Part shown: positions 26,916 through 35,196 of the stretch, piece after piece | Layout of the letters: each line of letters opens with the position of its first letter | Numbering within the stretch: position 1 is the stretch's first letter | The notes under the pieces: generated by a model | What the model was told of the DNA's origin: nothing | The model's input: the letters and a program-made list of their open reading frames with translations, nothing else | The model's database searches: none | Assembly (NCBI GenBank): GCA_014268975.2 | Contig: CP077096.1 | Span: forward strand, 4,191,501 to 4,255,500 | DNA: 64,000 bases | Source: Pseudomonas wayambapalatensis | Lineage (GTDB): Bacteria; Pseudomonadota; Gammaproteobacteria; Pseudomonadales; Pseudomonadaceae | Direction of reading: 5' to 3' | Translations under genes and position numbers: made by a program

Positions 26916-28280
26916 ATGCACTTTGCCAACCCCGAGCAAGCCCGCGGCTTTCTGGCCGAAAACCCCGATATCGACCTGATCGAACTGTTCATCCTCGACG
27001 CCAACGGCGTGCCGCGCGGCAAGCTGCTGCACCGTGACGAGCTGATGGCGGTGTATGAAAGCGGCCGGCCGCTGCCCAGCACCATCCTTGGCCTGACCCT
27101 CAATGGCGACGATGTGGAAAACTCGGGCCTGGTCTGGGATGTCGGCGACATCGACTGTCGCGCCTATCCCCTGGATGGCAGCCTGGTGCGCCTGCCCTGG
27201 CGCCGGGTGCCGACCGCCGCGGTGCAGGTCAGCATGCACCCCAGCGAAGGCCTGCCCGCCAGCATTGCCGACCCACGCCATGTCCTGCTGCGCACCATCG
27301 AGGCCCTGAAGGCCGACGGTTATCACCCGGTGATGGCCTGCGAGCTGGAGTTCTACCTGCTCGACCAGCAGCGCGATGCCCAGGGCCGCCCGCAACCGGC
27401 GCTCGACAGCGACGGCGGCCGGCCACGCAGCACACAGGTCTACGGCCTGCGTGAACTGGAACAGATCGAACCCTTCCTCGCCGACCTGTATGCCGCCTGC
27501 AAGGCCCAGGGCATTCCGGCGCGCACGGCGATTTCCGAATACGCACCCGGCCAGGTGGAAATCACCCTGGAGCACGGCGATGCGCTGGCAGCGATGGACC
27601 AGGCCGTGCGCTACAAGCGCCTGGTCAAGGGCGTGGCCCACGCCCACGGCATGCAGGCCTGCTTCATGGCCAAGCCCTTCGCGCAGATTGCCGGCACCGG
27701 CATGCATATGCACCTGAGCCTGGCTGACAGCGAAGGCCGCAACCTGTTCGCCAGCGAGGACCCGGCCGGCACGCCGCTGCTGCGCCAGGCCGTGGCCGGC
27801 ATGCTGCGCCACCTGCGCGATTCGCTGCTGCTGTTCTGCCCCAACGCCAACTCGTTCCGCCGCTTCCAGGCCAACAGCTATGCGCCGCTGGCGCCGACCT
27901 GGGGTGTCGACAACCGCACCGTGAGCCTGCGCGTGCCCGGCGGCCCTGCCCCCAGCCGGCACATCGAGCACCGTATCTGCGGCGCCGATGCCAACCCTTA
28001 TCTGGCTGCCGCGGCCATTCTCGCCGCCACGCACCAAGGCATTCGCGAACAACTGGACCCCGGTGCGCCGGTCGAGGGCAACGGCTATGCCCAGGCCACC
28101 GAGCACCTGCCCACCGACTGGCTCACCGCCCTCGATGCACTGGAGCACTCGGCCTGGGCGCGCGAAGCGCTGGGAGATGCCTTCCTCGGGGTATACCTGA
28201 AAGTCAAACGCGCCGAATACCGCCAGTTCATGGCCGAAGTCAGCGAACAGGACTGGCGCTGGTACCTGCACCAGGCCTGA
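26916..28280 (+). CDS. Glutamine synthetase-family gamma-glutamylpolyamine synthetase (PuuA/SpuI-like)
   Basis: A 454-residue glutamine-synthetase-fold ligase. It begins MHFANPEQARGFLAENPDID, with the beta-Grasp part containing FILDANGVPRGKLL, and shows the catalytic segments ACELEFYL (metal-binding Glu), GQVEITLEHGDA, GTGMHMHLSL and NRTVSLRVPGG. Its N-terminus and lack of the adenylylation motif set it apart from GlnA. The FAD oxidase gene 31 bases downstream fits gamma-glutamylation of putrescine or other amines followed by oxidation. The ATG at 26916 is preferred to a GTG at 26871. Substrate is inferred from context. Confidence 0.87.
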   Translation: MHFANPEQARGFLAENPDIDLIELFILDANGVPRGKLLHRDELMAVYESGRPLPSTILGLTLNGDDVENSGLVWDVGDIDCRAYPLDGSLVRLPWRRVPTAAVQVSMHPSEGLPASIADPRHVLLRTIEALKADGYHPVMACELEFYLLDQQRDAQGRPQPALDSDGGRPRSTQVYGLRELEQIEPFLADLYAACKAQGIPARTAISEYAPGQVEITLEHGDALAAMDQAVRYKRLVKGVAHAHGMQACFMAKPFAQIAGTGMHMHLSLADSEGRNLFASEDPAGTPLLRQAVAGMLRHLRDSLLLFCPNANSFRRFQANSYAPLAPTWGVDNRTVSLRVPGGPAPSRHIEHRICGADANPYLAAAAILAATHQGIREQLDPGAPVEGNGYAQATEHLPTDWLTALDALEHSAWAREALGDAFLGVYLKVKRAEYRQFMAEVSEQDWRWYLHQA

Positions 28281-28311
28281 GCCCTACCCTATTCAGAACA
28301 AGGAACACCCC

Positions 28312-29619
28312 ATGAACGCAGCACTGAACAACGGCCCGGCCCAGCGCGCACCGTCCTACTACAGCGCCACCCTCAACGACAGGACCGAGTACCCGACGCT
28401 CGAGGGCAGCGAGCAGGTAGACGTGGCGATCATCGGTGGCGGCTTCACCGGTGTCGCCACCGCCGTGGAGCTGGCCGAGCGCGGCCTGAAGGTCGCCATC
28501 GTCGAGACCAACCGCATCGGCTGGGGCGCCAGCGGGCGCAATGGTGGGCAAGTGACCGGCAGCCTGTCCGGCGACGAGGCCATGCGCACGCAGATGCGCG
28601 ATCGGCTCGGCAGCGAAGTGGATGATTTCATCTGGCACCTGCGCTGGCGCGGGCACCAGATCATCGAGCAGCGCGTGGCGCGCTACGGCATCCAGTGCGA
28701 TCTCAAGCGCGGCCACCTGCATGCCGCGATGAAGCCGTCGCATATGGAGGAACTGCGCGCCCTCGAAGTCGAGGCCCAGCGCCGTGGGATGGGCGACCAG
28801 GTACAGCTGCTCGACCGCCAGGGCATCTCGCGCCACCTGCAGAGCCCGCTGTATCTCGGGGCGCTGAAGAACACGCGCAACCTGCACCTGCATCCACTCA
28901 ACCTGTGCCTGGGCGAGGCGCGGGCTGCGCACAGCCTCGGCGCGCTGATCTTCGAGAATTCAGAAGTGCTGGATATCGTCCACGGTCCGCGCCCGGCGGT
29001 GGTCACTGCCAACGGCCGGATCGAGGCGCGCCAGGTATTGCTGGCGGGCGATGTGTACCACAAGCTCGAACAGCGCCAGCTCAAGGGCAAGATTTTCCCG
29101 GCCATGGGCGGCATCGTGACCACCGCGCCCCTGGGCGAGCTGGCCGAGCAGATCAACCCCGAGGACCTGGCGGTGTACGACTGTCGCTTCGTGCTCGACT
29201 ACTACCGCCTGACCGCCGATAAGCGCCTGCTGTTCGGAGGTGGCGCCAACTATTCGGGGCGTGATTCGCGGGACATCGAAGCCGAGCTGCGCCCCTGCAT
29301 CGAGCGCACCTTCCCGGCGCTCAAGGGCGTGCCGATCGAATTCAAGTGGAGCTGCGCCATGGGCATCGTGGTCAACCGCATCCCGCAGCTGGGCAAGCTG
29401 TCGGACAATGTCTGGTACTGCCAGGGTTACTCCGGGCATGGCATCGCGACCAGCCACATCATGGGCGAGATCATGGCCGAGGCGTTGACCGGGACGCTGG
29501 AGAAGTTCGACACCTTTGCCGCGTGCAAGCACATCAAGGTGCCGATGGGGGATTTGCTGGGCAATCCGCTGCTGTCGGTGGGGATGTGGTACTACCAGAT
29601 GCTGGAAAAGTTGCGCTGA
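28312..29619 (+). CDS. FAD-dependent gamma-glutamylputrescine oxidoreductase (PuuB-like)
   Basis: A 435-residue DAO-fold flavoprotein. The Rossmann motif VAIIGGGFTGVATAVELAE (about 38-56) binds FAD; WGASGRNGGQVTGSLSGDE and the C-terminal GYSGHGIATSHIMGE are hallmarks of the PuuB/OrdL group. It oxidises the gamma-glutamyl-amine made by the upstream ligase to an aldehyde plus H2O2 or reduced acceptor. AAGGAA lies about nine bases before the ATG. The aldehyde dehydrogenase and hydrolase that would complete the pathway are not in the window. Confidence 0.88.
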   Translation: MNAALNNGPAQRAPSYYSATLNDRTEYPTLEGSEQVDVAIIGGGFTGVATAVELAERGLKVAIVETNRIGWGASGRNGGQVTGSLSGDEAMRTQMRDRLGSEVDDFIWHLRWRGHQIIEQRVARYGIQCDLKRGHLHAAMKPSHMEELRALEVEAQRRGMGDQVQLLDRQGISRHLQSPLYLGALKNTRNLHLHPLNLCLGEARAAHSLGALIFENSEVLDIVHGPRPAVVTANGRIEARQVLLAGDVYHKLEQRQLKGKIFPAMGGIVTTAPLGELAEQINPEDLAVYDCRFVLDYYRLTADKRLLFGGGANYSGRDSRDIEAELRPCIERTFPALKGVPIEFKWSCAMGIVVNRIPQLGKLSDNVWYCQGYSGHGIATSHIMGEIMAEALTGTLEKFDTFAACKHIKVPMGDLLGNPLLSVGMWYYQMLEKLR

Positions 29620-29620
29620 A

Positions 29621-29656
29621 ACCAAAACCGGCCCGTTCTTGCAGGAGCGGGCCGGT
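29621..29656 (-). terminator. Terminator of fadD1 between convergent genes
   Basis: ACCGGCCCG (29627-29635) pairs perfectly with CGGGCCGGT (29648-29656). On the minus strand the stem is followed by TTTTGGTTT, making an intrinsic terminator for fadD1; on the plus strand there is no T run, but the hairpin may still protect the puuB-like transcript. Confidence 0.7.
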
Positions 29657-29661
29657 GTGAA

Positions 29662-31359
29662 TCAGGCGATCTTCTTCAGCCCAAGCTTCTTCATTTCTTC
29701 GTCGCGCAGCTCACGACGCAGGATCTTGCCGACGTTGGTGGTCGGCAGGGCATCGCGGAACTCGATGAAACGCGGCACCTTGTAGCCGGTGACGTTGGCA
29801 CGCATGTGCTCCATCACCTGCTCCTTGGTCAGCGTGACACCTGGCTTGGCGACGATGAACATCTTGATCACCTCGCCCGACTTCTCGTCAGGCACGCCGA
29901 TCGCGGCACATTGCAGCACGCCCGGCAGGGAAACCAGCACGTCTTCCAGCTCGTTGGGGTACACGTTGAAGCCCGAGACCAGGATCATGTCCTTCTTGCG
30001 GTCGACGATGCGCATGTAGCCGTCGGGCTGAATCACCGCGATGTCACCGGTCTTCAGCCAGCCTTCGCTGTCGAGGATCTCGGCGGTGGCGTCTTCGCGC
30101 TGCCAGTAGCCCTTCATCACCTGCGGGCCCTTGATGCACAGCTCACCGACTTCTCCCAGCGGCAGTTCCTGGCCGCTGTCGTCGATGACCTTGCACAGGG
30201 TGGACGGCACCGGAATGCCGATGGTGCCGATCTGGTTGGCTTCGGACGGGTTGACCGCCGCCACCGGGCTGGTCTCGGTCATGCCGTAGCCTTCGCAGAT
30301 GGCGCAGCCGGTGACCGCCTTCCAGCGTTCGGCCACGCTCAGTTGTAGGGCCATGCCGCCAGAAAGCGTGACCTTCAGCGCCGAGAAGTCCAGGCTGCGG
30401 AAGGTTTCGTTGTTGCACAGGGCGACGAACAGGGTGTTCAGCCCGACGAAGCCGCTGAACTTCCACTTGCCCAGCTCCTTGACCATCGCCGGCAGGTCGC
30501 GCGGGTTGCTGATCAGCACGTTGTGGTTACCGATCAGCATCATCGCCATGCAATGGAAGGTGAACGCGTAGATGTGGTACAGCGGCAGCGGCGTGATGAT
30601 GATCTCGGAGCCTTCCTGCAGGTTCGAGCCCATCAGCGCGCGGCACTGCAGCATGTTGGAGACCAGGTTGCGGTGGGTCAGCATCGCGCCCTTGGCCACA
30701 CCCGTAGTGCCGCCGGTGTATTGCAGCACAGCCACGTCATTGGCTTGCGGGCTGGCCTCGATGACCGGCTGGCCACGGCCCTTGGCCAGTGCATCGTTGA
30801 AGCGCACGGCCTGGGGCAGGCTGTAGGCCGGCACCATCTTCTTCACATACTTGATGACGCTGTTGATCAGCACGCGCTTGAGCGGCGGCAGCAGGTCGGC
30901 CACTTCGGTAACGATGACGTGCTTGACCTGGGTCTTGGGCAGGACCTTCTCGACCAAGTGCGCCATGTTGGCCAGGCACACCACGGCCTTGGCACCGGAA
31001 TCGGTGAACTGATGCTCCAGCTCACGCGCGGTATACAGCGGGTTGGTGTTGACCACGACCAGGCCGGCGCGCATGGCACCGAACACGGCGACGGGATATT
31101 GCAGTACATTGGGCAGTTGCACGGCGATGCGATCGCCGGGCTTGAGGTCGGTGTGCTGTTGCAGCCAGGCCGCGAAAGCGCCGGACAGGGTGTACAGCTC
31201 GCCGTAGGTAAGGGTCTTGCCGAGGTTGCTGAACGCCGGTTTGTCGGCGAAGCGCTGGCAGGATTGCTTCAGTACGGCCTGGATGTTGGGGAATTCGTCA
31301 GGATTGATTTCCGCCGTAATTCCGGCTGGGTATTTATCCTTCCAAAAATGTTCGATCAT
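29662..31359 (-). CDS. fadD1: Long-chain fatty acid-CoA ligase, first copy
   Basis: A 565-residue adenylate-forming acyl-CoA synthetase starting at ATG 31359 (AAAGGAG ten bases upstream; the frame runs 12 codons further). The AMP-binding P-loop is YTGGTTGVAKGAML, the FadD motif region reads GWLKTGDIAVIQPDGYMRIVDRKKDMI, and the C-terminal lysine domain ends GKILRRELRDEE. It activates medium/long-chain fatty acids with ATP and CoA at the inner membrane. The order puuB-like, fadD1, fadD2 is that of P. putida KT2440 as I remember it. A palindrome about 170 bases upstream may be its operator. Confidence 0.94.
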   Translation of the reverse strand: MIEHFWKDKYPAGITAEINPDEFPNIQAVLKQSCQRFADKPAFSNLGKTLTYGELYTLSGAFAAWLQQHTDLKPGDRIAVQLPNVLQYPVAVFGAMRAGLVVVNTNPLYTARELEHQFTDSGAKAVVCLANMAHLVEKVLPKTQVKHVIVTEVADLLPPLKRVLINSVIKYVKKMVPAYSLPQAVRFNDALAKGRGQPVIEASPQANDVAVLQYTGGTTGVAKGAMLTHRNLVSNMLQCRALMGSNLQEGSEIIITPLPLYHIYAFTFHCMAMMLIGNHNVLISNPRDLPAMVKELGKWKFSGFVGLNTLFVALCNNETFRSLDFSALKVTLSGGMALQLSVAERWKAVTGCAICEGYGMTETSPVAAVNPSEANQIGTIGIPVPSTLCKVIDDSGQELPLGEVGELCIKGPQVMKGYWQREDATAEILDSEGWLKTGDIAVIQPDGYMRIVDRKKDMILVSGFNVYPNELEDVLVSLPGVLQCAAIGVPDEKSGEVIKMFIVAKPGVTLTKEQVMEHMRANVTGYKVPRFIEFRDALPTTNVGKILRRELRDEEMKKLGLKKIA

Positions 31360-31527
31360 GGAAGCCCACTCCTTTAGCAACAGCGAATTCTTCACGCGTC
31401 GATGCGTTTATTATTGATATGAGATGAAGGGATTCATTGCAAACCGCATCATCTGAAAGCGCGCCGAGAGTAACAGCTTTGCCTGGGGTCGCCTAGAGGG
31501 CTTCGCAAGCCTCAAGAGTAACCAAAG

Positions 31528-31551
31528 TGACTCAATGAACTCTATGAGTCA
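31528..31551. promoter_or_regulatory. Palindrome upstream of fadD1
   Basis: TGACTCA (31528-31534) and TGAGTCA (31545-31551) are exact reverse complements separated by ten bases. The site is AT-rich, 169 bases upstream of the fadD1 ATG, and could bind a fatty-acid-responsive repressor; it does not match the PsrA consensus (GAAAC..GTTTC) that I know. Confidence 0.4.
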
Positions 31552-31611
31552 TTTCTAGAGTATTTAATCAAAATGTCGCATTGCGGTGCGTGCTGCAGCC
31601 GACTCGGTCGC

Positions 31612-31759
31612 TGTAGGAGCGGGCTTGTCCCGCGATCGGGCGCGAAGCGGCCGCAAGCCAGGCAGTCGAGATCGTCCTGATAAATCTCGGTGCCAGGTTC
31701 TACGGCCGCTTCGCGCCCGATCGCGGGACAAGTCGGCACGCCGAACCGCCGCTCCCACA
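31612..31759. repeat. Long REP-type inverted repeat (BIME)
   Basis: Left arm TGTAGGAGCGGGCTTGTCCC with CGCGATCGGGCGCGAAGCGG; right arm carries the complement and an extra CGGCGGTTCGGCG segment before CTCCCACA. The shared core CGATCGGGCGCGAAGCGGCC also occurs in the pair at 1609-1755, so the two belong to one subtype. Confidence 0.82.
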
Positions 31760-31807
31760 GGGGATTGGGCTGGACTTTAAATTCTGAGCAAGACAATTGC
31801 TCCCACA
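31752..31807. repeat. REP-associated 56-bp element, copy 2
   Basis: It starts CTCCCACAGGGGATTGGGCT, continues GGACTTTAAATTCTGAGC, and ends AAGACAATTGCTCCCACA. Read on the minus strand it carries the perfect stem GAGCAA-TTGTC-TTGCTC. It begins 14 bases beyond the fadD2 stop. See copies at 10595-10650 and 56981-57035. Confidence 0.78.
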
Positions 31808-31820
31808 CATGCGCTGGATT

Positions 31821-33509
31821 TCAGGCGATGTCGCGCAACTCCCGACGCAGGATCTTGCCTACCGGCGTCATGGGCAGTGAATCGCGCAGCACGATGTGCT
31901 TGGGCACCTTGTAGCCGGTGAAGTTGGCCTTGCAGAAGGTCTTGAGCTCCTCGACGCTGACACCGCCCGCCCGAGGAACCACGAACAGTTTTACCGCTTC
32001 GCCGGAGCGTTCGTCGGGCACGCCGATCACCGCGCAACTGGCCACCTGCGGGTGGCCCATGACCACGTCCTCGATCTCGTTGGGATACACGTTGAAGCCC
32101 GAGACGATGATCATGTCCTTCTTGCGATCGACGATGCGGGTGAAGCCGTCCGGGTCGATCACCGCGATGTCGCCGGTCTTGAACCAGCCGTCGGCATCCA
32201 GCGCCTGGGCTGTCGCCTCCGGCTGCTGCCAATAGCCCTTCATGACCTGCGGCCCCTTGATGCACAGCTCGCCGCGTTCGCCCAGCGGCATTTCGTTGCC
32301 GTCGTCGTCGATGACCTTGAATGCAGTCCCGACCACCGGGATGCCCACCGTACCCAGCCGCGCCAGTTGCCCGTAGGGGTTGGTGCTGGCCACCGGGGAG
32401 GTTTCGGTCAGGCCGTAACCCTCGACGATGCGACAGCCAGTCAGGCTCTCCCAGCGCTCGGCGGTGGCCTTGACCAACGCCGTGCCGCCCGAGTTGGTGA
32501 CCTTCAGCGCCGAGAAATCCAGCGACTTGAAGCCCGGGTTGTCCATCAACGCGACGAACAGTGTGTTCAGGCCCAGCAGCGCCGAGAAGCGCCACTTGCC
32601 CAGCTCCTTGATGAAGCCCGGAATGTCGCGCGGATTGGTGATCAGTACGTTGTGATTGCCCGTGACCATCATGCACATGCAGTTCGCAGTGAAGGCATAG
32701 ATGTGATACAGCGGCAGCGGTGCGATCATCACCTCCTGCCCTTCCTTGATCAGCGGCTGGCCGTCGGGCCCGTGCTGGGCGAAGCAGGCCAGTACCTGCA
32801 GCATGTTGGCGACCAGGTTGCCGTGGGTGAGCATCGCGCCCTTGGCCAGCCCCGTGGTGCCGCCGGTGTATTGCAATACGGCGACATCCTCGAGCGTCTG
32901 CACCACCGGCTTGTGCGTGAGCTCACGGCCCTCGCGCAGTACCTGCTTGAACGACACGGCCTGGGGCAGGCGGTAGGCCGGCACCATCTTCTTCAGCTTG
33001 TCGACCACCGTGTTGACCAGCCAGCCCTTGGCGGCGGGCAGCAGGTCGCCCATCTTCGCCTCGATCAGGTATTCGATGCCGGTATCGGGCAGCACCGTCT
33101 GCACCCGCTGGCCGAACATGTTCAGGTACACCAGCGCACGGGCTCCGGAGTCATTGAACTGGTGGCGCATCTCGCGCTCGGTGTACAGCGGGTTGGTGTT
33201 GACCACGATCAACCCGGCGCGCATCGCACCGAATACGGCGATGGGGTATTGGAGGACATTGGGCATCTGCACGGCGATGCGATCACCGGGCTTGAGGTCG
33301 GTGTGCTGTTGCAGCCAGGCCGCAAAGGCCGCCGAATGGCGCTCCAGTTCGGCGTAACTGAGGGTGACACCGAGGTTGCTGAACGCCGGCCGGTCGGCGA
33401 AGCGTTTGCAGGAACGCTCGAACACCTCGACGACGGATTTGTAAGCAGTGATGTCTATGGTGGAAGGCACGCCCGCCGGGCGCTTGTCATTCCAGAAGTC
33501 GGCTTGCAT
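31821..33509 (-). CDS. fadD2: Long-chain fatty acid-CoA ligase, second copy
   Basis: A 562-residue acyl-CoA synthetase, clearly a tandem paralogue of the downstream fadD1: same P-loop YTGGTTGLAKGAML, same GWFKTGDIAVIDPDGFTRIVD and GKILRRELRD. Differences cluster in the middle (an insertion around FAQHGPDGQPLIKEGQE) and at the N-terminus (MQADFWNDKRPAGVPSTID). In P. putida the two ligases have been described as differing in importance, FadD1 being the main enzyme. GAGGAA lies before the ATG. It is divergent from the lipase gene. Confidence 0.93.
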   Translation of the reverse strand: MQADFWNDKRPAGVPSTIDITAYKSVVEVFERSCKRFADRPAFSNLGVTLSYAELERHSAAFAAWLQQHTDLKPGDRIAVQMPNVLQYPIAVFGAMRAGLIVVNTNPLYTEREMRHQFNDSGARALVYLNMFGQRVQTVLPDTGIEYLIEAKMGDLLPAAKGWLVNTVVDKLKKMVPAYRLPQAVSFKQVLREGRELTHKPVVQTLEDVAVLQYTGGTTGLAKGAMLTHGNLVANMLQVLACFAQHGPDGQPLIKEGQEVMIAPLPLYHIYAFTANCMCMMVTGNHNVLITNPRDIPGFIKELGKWRFSALLGLNTLFVALMDNPGFKSLDFSALKVTNSGGTALVKATAERWESLTGCRIVEGYGLTETSPVASTNPYGQLARLGTVGIPVVGTAFKVIDDDGNEMPLGERGELCIKGPQVMKGYWQQPEATAQALDADGWFKTGDIAVIDPDGFTRIVDRKKDMIIVSGFNVYPNEIEDVVMGHPQVASCAVIGVPDERSGEAVKLFVVPRAGGVSVEELKTFCKANFTGYKVPKHIVLRDSLPMTPVGKILRRELRDIA

Positions 33510-33710
33510 TTATTGTTGTTCCTCAGCCTGAACCGTCCATGACCTGATTGCCCAGCGGCAAAAAGGCGTTCAGCCGACGTTAGCAGGTAAGCCGGAGGTG
33601 GCAAATACGCCAAGGGCTGCCATTAACATTGTGAATCTTATTTGTGCCCCTGCTGCAATCCTGGTCATTGTGCATACACTGAGCTCAATCCCGTGCACAA
33701 AGGATTTCCC

Positions 33711-34655
33711 ATGCCCCACGACGCCTTCTGGCTACCCGCCAGCGAGCACTGCAGCCTGTACGTCCACCAGTGGCTGCCGCAGACGCCGGTCAAGGCCGTT
33801 GTGCTGCTGGCCCATGGCATGGCCGAGCACGCCGGGCGCTACCGGCGCCTGGGCCATGCGCTGAACGATGCCGGCTTTGCCCTGTTCGCCCCTGATCTGC
33901 GTGGCCACGGCCGCACCGCGGAGCTCGGTAGCCTCGGTCTGTTCGCCCATCAGCACGGCTGGAACACGGTGGTCAACGACCTGGGCCTGCTCAGCCAGCA
34001 CATCGGCCAGCAGTTCCCCGGCACGCCGCTGTTCCTGTTCGGCCACAGCATGGGCAGCTACATCGCCCAGGCGTACCTGCTGCACCACAGTGGCAGCCTG
34101 CATGGGGCGGTGCTCAGCGGCTCGAACTTCCAGCCGCCTGCGCTCTATCGCGCAGCACGCCTGATCGCCCGCCTGGAGGCCTGGCGCCAGGGGGTGGAGG
34201 GCAAGAGCGCGTTGATCGACTGGCTGTCGTTCGGCTCGTTCAACAAGGCCTTCAAACCCAACCGCACGGCGTTCGACTGGCTCAGCCGCGACCCGGCCGA
34301 GGTCGACGCCTACATCGACGACCCGCTGTGCGGCTTTCGTTGCAGCAACCAGCTGTGGCTCGACCTGCTGCAAGGCCTGGCACAGATCAGCCAACCGCGC
34401 CATCTGGCGCAGATCGATCCGAACCTGCCGATGCTGGTGATCGGCGGCGAATGTGATCCGCTCAGCGCCGGCAAGCGTCTCACCCACCTGGCCAACGCCC
34501 TGCGCGCGACCGGCAATCGCCATGTACAATTGCGCGTCTACCCGCAGGCACGCCACGAAGTGCTCAACGAAACCAATCGCGACGAGGTCACCCACGACAT
34601 CATTGCCTGGCTGGAGCAGGCACTGGCCCTTGGCCGCCCTGCCCGCAGCGAATGA
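33711..34655 (+). CDS. Monoacylglycerol lipase/lysophospholipase-like alpha/beta hydrolase
   Basis: A 314-residue Hydrolase_4-family enzyme. LLAHGMAEHAGRYRRLGHAL (32-51) is the family signature around the oxyanion hole, GHSMGS gives Ser113, the acid is likely in IGGECDPLS and the His in QARHEVLNE. AAAGGA seven bases before ATG 33711 fixes the start; the open frame extends 23 codons upstream. It probably releases fatty acids from monoglycerides or lysophospholipids, feeding the adjacent FadD enzymes. It is followed 33 bases later by phaJ1 on the same strand. Confidence 0.87.
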   Translation: MPHDAFWLPASEHCSLYVHQWLPQTPVKAVVLLAHGMAEHAGRYRRLGHALNDAGFALFAPDLRGHGRTAELGSLGLFAHQHGWNTVVNDLGLLSQHIGQQFPGTPLFLFGHSMGSYIAQAYLLHHSGSLHGAVLSGSNFQPPALYRAARLIARLEAWRQGVEGKSALIDWLSFGSFNKAFKPNRTAFDWLSRDPAEVDAYIDDPLCGFRCSNQLWLDLLQGLAQISQPRHLAQIDPNLPMLVIGGECDPLSAGKRLTHLANALRATGNRHVQLRVYPQARHEVLNETNRDEVTHDIIAWLEQALALGRPARSE

Positions 34656-34688
34656 TGTGCACCGCCTCGTCCCTCCAAGGAAGCCCTG

Positions 34689-35159
34689 ATGACCCAGGTC
34701 ACCAACACGCCCTACGAAGCCCTCGAAGTCGGCCAGAAAGCCAGTTATGAAAAATCGGTGGAAGAACGCGACATCCAGCTGTTCGCCGCCATGTCCGGTG
34801 ACCACAACCCGGTGCACCTGGACGCCGAGTTCGCGGCCAAGAGCATGTTCCGCGAGCGCATCGCCCACGGCATGTTCAGCGGTGCCCTGATCAGCGCCGC
34901 GGTCGCCTGCACCTTGCCAGGGCCCGGCACCATCTACCTGGGGCAGAAGATGAGCTTCCAGAAGCCGGTGAAGATTGGCGACACCCTGACCGTACGCCTG
35001 GAAATCCTCGAGAAGCTGCCCAAGTTCAAGGTGCGCATCGCCACCAACGTGTACAACCAGAACGACGAACTGGTAGTCGAGGGCGAGGCCGAGATCCTGG
35101 CGCCACGCAAGCAGCAGACAGTAGAGCTGGTATCGCCGCCGAACTTTGTCGCCGGCTGA
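34689..35159 (+). CDS. phaJ1: (R)-specific enoyl-CoA hydratase (MaoC family)
   Basis: A 156-residue hot-dog-fold hydratase. The hydratase 2 motif SGDHNPVHLDAEFA holds the catalytic Asp38 and His43; ERIAHGMFSGALISAA follows. Length and sequence fit PhaJ1 of P. aeruginosa (156 residues) as I remember it. It converts trans-2-enoyl-CoA from beta-oxidation to (R)-3-hydroxyacyl-CoA, the monomer for medium-chain polyhydroxyalkanoate. AAGGAAGC precedes the ATG. Its place after a lipase gene and divergent from two fadD genes supports a fatty-acid-to-PHA role. Confidence 0.9.
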   Translation: MTQVTNTPYEALEVGQKASYEKSVEERDIQLFAAMSGDHNPVHLDAEFAAKSMFRERIAHGMFSGALISAAVACTLPGPGTIYLGQKMSFQKPVKIGDTLTVRLEILEKLPKFKVRIATNVYNQNDELVVEGEAEILAPRKQQTVELVSPPNFVAG

Positions 35160-35170
35160 TCGAGCAGTAT

Positions 35171-35196
35171 CCTGTCGCGGATCTACCCGCGACAGG
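35171..35196. terminator. Hairpin at convergent ends of phaJ1 and the ECF sigma gene
   Basis: CCTGTCGCGG and CCGCGACAGG pair over ten bases around a six-base loop. The stop codon of the minus-strand sigma gene (35183-35185) lies in the loop. There is no strong T run on either side, so termination efficiency is uncertain. Confidence 0.5.

Larger units (their letters stand above)
31360..31820. other. 461-bp region between fadD1 and fadD2
   Basis: Nearest fadD1 it is AT-rich promoter-like DNA with the palindrome at 31528-31551; the rest (31612-31807) is a long REP-type inverted repeat followed by a repeated 56-bp element. No gene is supported. The spacer shows that the two ligase genes probably have separate promoters. 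Confidence 0.6.
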
